64,000 nt of DNA from assembly GCF_905475395.1 (NCBI RefSeq), contig NC_058338.1, positions 13,530,935 to 13,594,934 of the forward strand, in the 5' to 3' direction. Shown here piece by piece: positions 28,260-40,200 of this stretch. Position 1 is the first letter of the stretch; every line of letters starts with the position of its first letter. The position numbers and the translations under genes are program-made. Origin of the DNA: Chrysoperla carnea. Its lineage: Eukaryota; Arthropoda; Insecta; Neuroptera; Chrysopidae. The notes beneath the pieces were generated by a model that saw only the letters and a program-made list of their open reading frames with translations, did no database searches and was not told the origin of the DNA.

Positions 28260-31200
28260 TAATTTTAAAAAGTGAACGCATTTAACAAATATATATTAAT
28301 TTAAAAAAATAAAGTTATTAATTTAATTTAATTTTAAATACTTTAAATAGTTATTTTTTTATATAAATGAAAGTTTCTTATCATATAAAATACTATTTTA
28401 TATGTACCCAATTTCAGTCAGTAGACAAAATTGAGAAGGTCATTTTTAAAACAGTTATTTTTTTTCATGTTTATAAATTATCAACAGATGTTTTATTTTT
28501 ACATATTTTACATATACTTGTTAACCGGTATTGTGGCACGCTCCACGAAATATTTTAATTAAATTTAATTTTTTTATTTAATAATTGTTTGGTAACTTTT
28601 GTTTGCTTAATGAAATTATCCTTGAGTTTACTATCAAATTGTCTAGGATTGTCTGTCTACAATACATTTACTATAATATACATAATTTATTCTTACGGCT
28701 TGCTCGAGAATTTAAGAAATTATTTTTCTATTTTACTTTGGATAATTTTAGCGAACTGTACAGTTCCGTTTGATCACAATGCCACTTTTTGGAATGTTAT
28801 AGTATTCCGTGAATAAATTTGTGATTTTTCTCCTACAAATACTGTAATTTTGTATCAATAAACTCAAAGAAGTGGATAAAAATATTTGCTTTGAAAAATC
28901 AACATAATCTTCATGCACCGTAGCACTAAATAAGCATTCTTCGATAGCACTTAACTAAGTAAAACACGGTGTTGTTAAGAGGAAGTAGGCAATAGGAATC
29001 TTAAATTGAATCTTATATTATAATGCATTTATTTGCGCTTCCACCATGAACAAAGTTGTATATTTAAGCCCCGACGAAAAAAGAAGGGTGTTTATAAGTT
29101 TGACCACTATGTGTATGTGTGTGTCTGTCTGTGGCATCATAGCTTTTTAACAGATGGACCGATTTTTATTTATTTTTTAATTTTCTTTCAAAGGCAAGCC
29201 TGAGAAACGCTGAAAGTCGTATAGAATTGGACTAAAACTTAAGTGTTATACGGACGGAAAGACAGGCGTTGGATTCTATAATATACAAAGATATATACAT
29301 ACGTATTCCAGATTTGAAATTCCGAGCCCGCTTTGCCTTTTCATATAAAAATATTATGTGTTTTTAAAGCTTTGTGCACCCCTACAGTTAGGCTCTGCGA
29401 ATTAAGTTAGTGGTTTCAAATTTTGTATACGTAAGTTGGATGGCTTGTATCAAGTTCCTTTTGAAAAAAATCTTCAAACCTGATATTAAGAAGCATGTAA
29501 TGAGGGTTATATCTGATTGTGAATACCGTGACTGAACTTTGCTGCTTAAGAGTTCTATAGAATTGGAGAACTTCATAGAAACCTCTATATATTATAAATG
29601 CGAAAGTAAGCATGTTTGTTTAATGAAACTAGCGAATGGTTTTTAATGAAACTGTACAGCAATATAGCTCATACTTCAGAATAACACATGAGATATAATT
29701 TATAAAGATATATTAATAAAAAATAAAAAATAAATTGAAAAATTAATTTAATTTGGCATTTTCATAAATTACAGATTTCTGTAAAAATAGTCAATATAAA
29801 ATATTTCACGGCCATCGTTCCTAACATACTCAATGAATAATTACGACTATTACACATTTAAAAAAAAAATAGAAAACCATACATGTATTTTACCTGTGTA
29901 AAACAATCCTTACTATTATTTCGCGTGTTATAGAAAAGGGATAAGTGAGAGCAATCTTTATCAATCTTTACTTTTAAACCCAGCGAAGTGGGTGGGTATC
30001 ATTCTAGTTAGAAATAAATTTAACATCCGTAATAGAAGAAAACAGAAACAAATTTATATTTACAAAAAAATTTCTTCATCAAGTTAATTTGTGTACGATA
30101 TGTGTGTTTTAAAACATTGAAATATTATTCAGTCACTATATCGAATGCAATAGTTAATAACATTACGTAAACATGATTTGAATAAATAATGAACATTTTT
30201 ATTTTTTTTTATTTTTATGACATACAAACCAATTTGTCAGGTATAGGTAACTCAGTCAATTACATTTCAAATATCTAGATATGTTGACAATCTTTATTTT
30301 TCATCATAAGTAATTGTATTATTTTTTTTATTATGATTTCTTAGTATATCAAACTGTAATGATTCATCTATTAACTACTTGGTGATTTATTATGGCAGAT
30401 AAACGCAAAGTCACGTGTATAACCTTCAGTAAGATTTTTTTTTCTTTCTAAATCGTTAATCATATTTGAATCTGTCACGAGTTGCTACATTTACTTCATT
30501 ATTCTAAATACTGTGTGCCGCATTTACGATGACGATACTATCACACATTTCGTCATTTAAAGAAATAACGATTTGAAAATTTGACGAAAGCGTGAGGGTG
30601 TCCTCATCTTAAATGTGATACACTGTATATAGTAATTTTATAATGGTAAAACCCTGAAGAAATCTAAAATAAAAACAAAGCGTTGCAAATTTTTTTTTTT
30701 CAAGTCTGAAAAAAAGCTGAAGCTGAAACCGGCGATAGTTTTGCATATAGAGACAAGGCGTTTTTGCTTTCTTTGACTACTGGCTGGGAGATTGCGGATT
30801 CGAATTCAGGCAGTGGCAGTGTGAAATAACCGACTCCATTCGCATACAAATTAATTAAGTTTAAATAGAGATTAAAAGTAACTATGTGGGGGGCCTCCGT
30901 TATAGACGTGGTCTGAAAAACGGTAATTAAACAAAATTTTTATTATAGTCCAAATTGTAACATTAATATTGAACCAAAATTTTATCGTATTTTTCTAAAT
31001 AAGAAATCGAAAAGTTCTAAAGGTATGTATGCACTGCAAATCTAATTATCTAGATTCAAAAGCTATCGTATTTCTTTTAAATATATTGCTAGATCTATCA
31101 AAGACTGGCTTTAAAGCTAAAGCTAAAGAGGGTTAATAAAGAATAATTTAAAAAAAATTTTATTCAAATCTCATTCAAATCGAAAATCGTATGTTAGTTA

Positions 31201-34200
31201 AAATATTGAATTATCATTAGAATGTGTTTGATAAAAAATAGATCAATTTTTCGCGCAGAATTTGTGAGTATTGACCTGTAAGCAATTTTACCACTAGTTA
31301 TTTCAATTTACTAATAAAAATCGAAAAAGCTTTTCTTCTATAAAAAAATTTTTGAATAGGCGATGTGAAAAAATTCATCCAATTTATAAGTTTTGGGAAA
31401 TTTTTATTATGACAGAGTTATTACGTAAGAAAAATATATTTTATACATTGTAATAAATTAACTTGTATAAGCAAGCGTATGCATATACTAAGATACAATT
31501 ATTTAATTATTTACGGTCTGTGAATATGTCAGAAATCATATGATTATGTTGTTTAAGATTAGTTTAAAATTGCAATTTATATTTACAAAATTTAAAAATT
31601 TGAACAAAATAAATTGTTTCTGAGGTTATTGGTGCCAGTGCCAAAATTAAATCTGACCTTAAAATAATTCTTACATCGGAAAATTGAAATAAAAACTTAT
31701 TACGTATCGGTCTTTTTTTAAGACTTATTCAGAATTTTCTAAATAATAAAATTATCTTTTAACTAATAAGTTATTTATATATCAGATTACTAGCTTATTA
31801 ACACCATTTACAGGTTTCCCACCCTCCAAATAGGCATAGAAAAAGAAAATATTGGTAATTCTACCTTGACTTTCCACTAAAAAGTTCATTTGCAGTTTTT
31901 AGATTCGATTTACCGTGAACGAGTTTTCCCAGTTAATATTACAAATTTTGAAATTTTTCGAAAAACAAATAAAAAGGGAGGATAATTTCTATGTCGAATT
32001 GGCCATATTTGCCAAAAAGGTAAAAGTAGACTTGATACCATAACAATGGCTCTATGACAAACTAATTCCAAAACTGTATGCTAGTTTTACACCTTCAATA
32101 TGTTACATCAGCTTATATTACAAGAAAGTTATTAATATGTTTTTTACGATATTGATTTTAATAATATCAAATACTATCAATCAAAACAGGAAATTTCTTA
32201 TTAACCAATGAATGACAGATGGTCATCAATATTATGTGATCAAATGAAGAATACCTAACAAAATGATTTAATCTTTTTATTAATAATTATTAATACTAAA
32301 ATTAAAATTTATCTTAAATTATATAGAATTTCATCTTTTATTTTTTTTTACATAATAAAGAAGTGAGTGTAGAGTAAAAGATGTGCACCTTTTAAAATGA
32401 ACTTGATTGTAAAGTCGTGTACAATTTTTTTCTAAATATTATTAAACTTGAATACACCCATTTACAGGATGATTTTACATTCTTAATTTCCAAAGCGAAT
32501 TGGATAATCATAAAACACGGAAACACGTGTCGTTTCAGGGGAAATGAAAACACAGCATTCATTTGTATTTCTACGGGAACGTCTTCATGGTTTAACACAA
32601 CTTTTCAAACTGGACTCAACTTTTCTCTCATAATTGTAACAAGAGATTTTTTGTAGCAGATTCTTGATCTTTGCTGCTAAGTTAAGTTTGAAAAATTTCC
32701 ATAGATATCAATTTTCGATACCCGATTTATTTCTGGTTTAAATGTTCTTGGTGGAAGCTATAAATTTTTACCTACAAATACCTGAAATCAGGTGGTAAAG
32801 AAATATGTAGTCCTATGTAAAAAAAAAAACAAGACGCTGTTTGATCATGAAGATGTCTTTGTACCAAAAAATCTGGTAGAAACAATATTCCTTTGTACCT
32901 TGTTACATTATAATTGTAGTATTAGTTTAAAAAAGACATACTTCTGATTTAGTAGTCAACCCATTATGTGAGTACAATACGTTTGGATTGATTAGGATGT
33001 TTATTATGACATAACATAAAAATTGCATTGTCCTTACTCTAAATTATTTCTGTTTTCTTTAACTTCTGATAAATTTCACAACTCTATTTTTATAAAAAAG
33101 ATTTTTACATTTGCTCAAAATTCATGGCAACCTGAATCGATTGAAAAAGTTTTAGTTTCCTAGGTAACCTAGATTTCGGTTTTTGGTGTCTGTTACAGTT
33201 TATTTTTTAGTTTAAACTCCCAACCAGTTAAACGAATATCGTCAGATAAAGAGAATAGTTCGAAAACTAAATTTCAATTTCTCTTAAACATGAGCTGATA
33301 CGTGCTTTTCCAATTTTGGATTCTGTTTTCGAACTATAAGGATGGGAACTTTTGAAAGATCACTGTGTATGCATGATTCTTATAAAATATTTATTACATA
33401 TTATAACGTTATTACTGATTTATTTAGTGAAAGTAAATTATTTCAATCATGTAAGTATTATGTTGTGTATGTACGTATTTATATCTACCTAAATAGATAT
33501 ATGAATTATCAATTAAGGTCTGTTTTAACCTCAATTTTATATTTGTACCTCAACAACAACGAAGGTCGTACAGTTTCAGAAGGTAAGCAAAGCTTATAAT
33601 CGGATTCATTAAATTGGTAATAATAATATTTTAAGTTTGAGTTTAAGTAAGACTCAGTAGCATATTATTCCCTACTAAGCAGAGATGCGTCAGGCTTTTA
33701 TATCATAGAGTTTTATCAGATTGACCATACTAGCATTGTAATAAACGCCATGCATTTCTTATCGTGTACTGAATGGATTTTAATGAAACTTTATAACAAT
33801 GGAGCTCATTTATCAGAATAACACATAGACTATAATTAATAAAGTTACGAGCAGTTAATCTCCGGTTTCGCTGTATGATTTCAAAAACTACTGAATGGAT
33901 TTTGATGAAACTTTACAATAATATAGCTCATACATCAGAATAACAGACAGTTTCCTCTGGACGATTTCGATTTTAAAAGGTATATAATTTGATTTCATAA
34001 TAAAAATTAACATGTATTTCTGGTGTTATGCATGGGAAGTTAAGTGAGATCGTCCAGCGAAGCGGCCGGTTTAAGCTAAATGGTACAAGAAAGAACAATA
34101 ACATACTAAAATAAGTTAATAACCATCTTAAATGACATAACACATATTTCCGTAAATAACTTTAAATACTGATCATATTCTGATAAACGCTATTTTATGG

Positions 34201-37200
34201 TATAATAAGCAGTACCCTACACTTACCAGATACAAATGAGTTAAAGCATCATATATCTCTATATTCTCTATATATTATTATTACGAAAGTAAGCATGTTT
34301 GTTTGTTCACGCTAAAACTAGTGAATGGTTTGTAATGAAACTGTACAGCAATACAGCTCATACTTCAGAATAACACATGAGATATAATTTATAAAGATAT
34401 ATTAATTTAAAAAAAAATAATTAAAAATTAATTTAATTTGACATTACCATAAATTACAGACTTCTTTAAAAGTAGTCATTTGACAACATAAATTACAGAT
34501 TTCTATAAAAATAGTCAATATAAAATATTTCACGGCCATCTTTTCTGATATACTAATGAATAATTATGACTATTATACATTTAAAAAATAGAAAACCGTA
34601 CATAAATTTTACCTGTCAATCCTTCTTACCATTATTTCGAGCGTTATAAAAAAAGGGATAAGCGAGGGCAATCTTTATCAATTTTTACTATTAAATCCAG
34701 CGAAGCGAGTGGGTATCACTCTAGTAATATTATAATTGTAATAATATAAACATATCTAATGTTTTTTTTATAATTCATTATGAATAATAAAAAATAAATT
34801 ATTAATAAACACGTATATAGCAAGGTGTAACTGTGCTGTGTAAGTTCGCTAGCTATCTACTATTAGGTTCTTGGTAGGTAACTAATGAATGTAATCACAT
34901 CATTTGGTGTCGACAGTTAAACGGACTAGGAAGAAAGTATTCAAATAAGTGAAAGTAATGTTGTGAATATTTTATTTATATATATATATGTGTGTTTAAA
35001 TTTCAATTTTTACTTATAAAAAAATGTACTATGTGGTCCAGTATGTACCATTCAATCGTGTTTCGAGAATCTTTCGCAAGACCACTAATTGAAGATACTT
35101 GCAAATTTTCAACTATCTATTTTTATAGTTTTGGAGAACATTTACACGAAAATTTTGTTCTAATTTGCTCCCACACGGGTAAACAACAGTGATGTGGATG
35201 AAAAAATGTTCAAATAAAAGTTGTTTATTTTTATTATAAGGAGTATTTTTTATATCTAAACTAGCATATATTCGCCCGCTTTGCTGGGAAATTTCTCCTT
35301 TAAAAACAAAGACCGTTATAGACCTCACATTATCCTCTAACTTTTTTGTCCATAATACTTTCTATAGGTTTAATCAAAACTAACCCATACACCTAGTTTC
35401 ATCAAATACGAAAAAAAAATTTTTTTGCTTTTTTCTCCCTTAAAAAAATTGCAAAAAATCGAGAAATTTTTGTAATCTCCAATTTCGATAAAACTCAGTA
35501 TATAAGGTAATTTTGACCCAAAAAGTACAAAAATCGGGTGCATTTGATGACTGGTCGAATAGTTTTTGAGATACAGACTAAAATCGATCTAAAATTGCGA
35601 TATCTTAGAAACTCTGCATCCAATCATTAAATTAACCTGATTTTTATACTTTTTGGGTCAAAATTACCCCATCCACCGAGTTTCATCAAATTCCAAGATA
35701 AAAATTTTTTTTGCGTTTTTCTCGAATTTTTCAAAGGGGTACCCCTTAAAAAAATTGCAAAAAATCGATAAATTTTTTTTGTCTCCAATTTCGATAAAAC
35801 TCAGTATAATAGGTAATTTTGACCCAAAAAGTTCAAAAATCGGGTGCATTTGCTGACTGGTCGAATAGTTTTTGAGATACGGACTAAAATCGATCCAAAT
35901 ATTGCGATATCTCAGAAACTCTGCATCCAATCATTAAATTAACCTGATTTTTATACTTTTTGGGTCAAAATTACCCCATCCACCGGTTTCATCAAATTCC
36001 AAAACACAAATTTTTTTTGCGATTTTCTCGATTTTTTCAAAGGGGTACCCCTTAAAAAAATTGCAAAAAAATCGAAAATTTTTTTTTGTTTCCAATTTCG
36101 ATAAAACTCAGTATTTAAGGTAATTTTGACCCAAAAAGTACAAAAATCAATATATAAATCTTGATAAATCAAATTTTTATGGGGTTATAAAAAGCGAAAA
36201 TTAGGAGCTTTCTTCTAATCCGTTCATAGACCTCTTATAAAAACAATTTTATTGCCCCATTATTCGAAAAAATTCAAATATGCTAATGAATTAAAAAAAA
36301 TTTGACAAGGACGGAAAGATGTCTTTAGTGTTGCTTTATTCATTTTTATTGAATACCTCTTGAATCGACAATAGACTGACGTGACATGAAAAATGGAAAA
36401 ACGTGACATAAATACAATAAGTCCTTCAAATTCCTTAAATAGATATTTTTTCAATAAAGGCTTTAAACAAAACCACAAAACAAATATGTTTTCTTGTCAT
36501 GTTTCTGTTTTTTTTCATGAAAATTTTATCACTATCAATGATCAATTCGACAAACAAAGGCATAAAGAAAGACAAAAAGTAGGGCTTTGTCTATTATAAC
36601 TTAAATGACCCTGTACATTTCTACACCTATAGACATACAAACAAGTGTAAATAAATATATATATAATAAATATGTACCTATTTATAATATTATTTATTAT
36701 TATTAAAAGCCAATGACGAATACAATTCAAAAAATTATTTATAAATATATTCATTTAATTACGTGTAATGTGTTTGTAATTTTAGCTTAAGCATTGTATT
36801 CTGCAATTCAAAAAAACTATGCTCAAATTTAAAAGATTGGACCTCTAAAAAAATCTAAATTATTATAAATTTCCTTCAATTTAATTTAAGAAATTTTTAT
36901 TTGGGGCCTTTTTAGCGCGACCAGAATTATATGAAATGGAATGTCTCGGTTAATAACAAAATGTGTCGTAAGTAAAGGTGAAGAAGATCGTAAGTAAAGG
37001 CGAGGAGATGTGGTCTGAGTACAATCGTCGTTTCGAAGATCTTATATCACTTCCAAGGGCCTCTGTTTGCAAAGTTGTTGCGGCTATCACAGGACATTTG
37101 TTGTGCGGCAGGCATTCTGAACGCCTGGGCCTGGCAGTGTATCAAGACTACTGCAGGAGCTGTCACAGTGGTGAGGAGTAGGAGACAATGTCACACATTC

Positions 37201-40200
37201 TCTGTCACTGCCCAGCTCTTGCCATGAGGAGATGGACTTACTTGAGCCCGACTCTCTTTGACGACCTCTCCGACCTAAAGTCCGTCGATCTCAAAGCACT
37301 CATGCTTCTGGCAATCTTGTCAGCACATCTTGATGTCATTATGCCTAATGATTGGCGCAAGCCTGAGACTGCTATCACATTTCACTTACGAGAAATCGTA
37401 AACGAAAAAATGTCTCCCATCACACATGAAAAAGATCGTAGAAATTCTAAAAGTGTTGTTAATATATTGTCCTAGCTATAAAACGTAAAGATATGTTGAA
37501 AATTCTATTCGGATTTCCGAACTGATTACAATAATTTTCCAATACTGAGAATTTAATTACTGGAAGTAACGAGCATCAGTTGATTGACATTCGATGATAG
37601 TACAAAGTCTGGTTAGAACTCAAATAACGACGAAGTTTTTAATTTGTTTATGAGGAAAATTTTTTCATTCCCAGAAACAGCGTTCAATTTCCTTGAACGC
37701 AGTTGTACATTGAGTCATATAGTTTTACCTACACCAAAGCAATAACATACACTTAGAGTTCATTAAACAATGTAAAAAATAAATAAATATTGATTTTTAT
37801 GCCATCCATAAAAAGAATATTTAATATTTTTAAATTGATGAAATTTCGTTGAAAGGTTTGTTTTAATTTTGACTAAAAAACACATATCTGGATAAAATAA
37901 AGTTAATTTTTAATATGAACCATGATAAAGTATTTTTTTAAGAAGGTAAAACAGACTTTGTAGTATACTTTGATGGTAATCAATATTTAAAGAAAAATTA
38001 AAATTAATATGCACAATATGTTTGTGTCGTCATTGTTTTAATGAAATTACAAAAGATAATAAAATTCAAGGCAGACGTTCTTATAAGATTCGTTTTTGAT
38101 TATACTAATAGTTTTTTTTTTTTATTAGATTAAAATCTTTTATTGCAATTGAAAACTTTTCAGAAATTTTAATAACAAATAATTTTACAACCAACAAAAA
38201 ATTTTTCTGGACTGTTTGTTACATGAATAAGTTTTTAATAAAGCAAAAAAAAATCATGCAAATACAAAAAATAAGTGCTATTATGATCTAAGGTACTATT
38301 TATATATTTATTTGCGCTTCCACCATAATCATTAAATTGACTTAAATGAAAAATAAAAATAATATAAAAATATTTATAAAAAATGTTTATTCTTGACGAA
38401 TTGAAAACTGTATATTTTTCAATTGTAGCAAGTTTCACAAACATAGTTTGGGCAATACATTCGAAGGGAAAATTATTCACCACAAGTAATAAAAGTGAAA
38501 TAATGAGATGAATATCTCCGCTATCATATCCTATACAAAGATAAACGTCTCAGCATATTTTTAAAAATGGAATAATATCTCTTAGTCATAAGTATCTAAA
38601 TATTTTAATTTGATCTAGAAACAAGATTTTCTTCCTTACAACTTCCACTGGGATTTCCCATTCCATAAAGAGAGATAAATAAAATTCGTCATAAAATCAT
38701 CACGCAAAAGGTACAGGAGTTTAAGTTGTCAAGATTGACTATAAATATTATTTATTTGTTTATAATAAAATTAGAAATTCATCTCAATAATTCATTCAAA
38801 ATTTTAAGAAAACTTTTTATGCAAAAATTATCTAAATATATCTACATATGTTTAAAACAACAGGGGATTTTTAAATAAATTTAGAAATTTACTAAAACTA
38901 TAATAAATTATATTAACTTAATACATTATTAATTTATGCAATATAATTACGAAAAAAACCATTTTTTTATAAAAAATATATCTAACCATCTAAATAATTT
39001 TTAAGTAATAGACTTTTTTTTAACTTAAAAGAACCATTTTTTGTGTAATATTTCATATATCTCTTATTACTTCAGAGAGACATGAATTTTGAAAACAATA
39101 TATAATATTTATTTCAATGACAAACAGTTATAAGTATGCTTACTTATTTAAAAAATATCATTTATAAAAAACATTTTTAACTTTCATTTTTAAAATATTT
39201 ATATTATTAATTAATAATAATTATTGTTTTTATGGATAATAAAAAATAAATAAAATTAGTGCAAAATTAAAAAGTAAAAGGATTGTTTCAAAATTTTTTT
39301 GCCATATGGCTTTTTCGTGTGTTTGGAATATTTTGCTTGAGAATATCTTGTAATGAGTCGTATGATTGGGTCATATATATTGGTTCAAGTTCCTAGATCT
39401 GACATCAGATTTTTGAAGAAGATTAAAACTGATATAATAGACTGAAGAAGAATTAGACCCGGTAGGCTTTTTTATTAACCCCCGAACTAAAAAAAGGGGT
39501 GTTATAAGTTTGACCGCTATGTGTGAGTGTCTGTCTGTGGCCTCGTAGTGCATAAACGGATGAACTGATTTTGATTTTTTTTGTAATTGGCGATGATGTT
39601 CAAAATCGGTTCATTTTGGTCCAATTGACCTATGTTACTCATTTACGAACTTGACCGCACTCTTTAAGTCCTTAGCACGCTATAAAAATTTCAGCTTGAT
39701 ATCTCTTTTCGTTTTTGAGTAATCGGGATGACAGACGAACAAACGAAAGACGACAGACAGACAGGTAACCGGAAATGAACTAATTAGGTTATTTTATGAA
39801 CACATATACCAAAATTTTGTTCATAGTATCCATATTTTTCAACGTTACAAACTTGGGACTGAACTTAGTATACCTTGGTATATTTCATATACATGGTATA
39901 AAAATATCGAAATTCACACGCTGAGAACTACTCTAAAAACATTACTTCTGCGATATCAAGGAGTGTTTACTACGATCAGCAGATGTAAAAGAATATACCT
40001 ACCAATGAGTATTGATAAATGGTAAGTAATCAGGTCGTGGACATTGGAATCACTGAAAAAGCGGTGCGAATCCTGTTTAATGTACGAATTATTATCGCCA
40101 GTTGGCGAGTTGCAACTTCCAGTTATCAATATTTCTACAAAAGAGTTTTCTAAAAAAAACTAATTTCAAACCACCAAAATGTACAGCTGCATTTTTTTTT

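Noticed and set aside
28079..28285. Plus-strand frame with a long Tyr-Ile run
   Set aside because: Produced by the (AT)n microsatellite.
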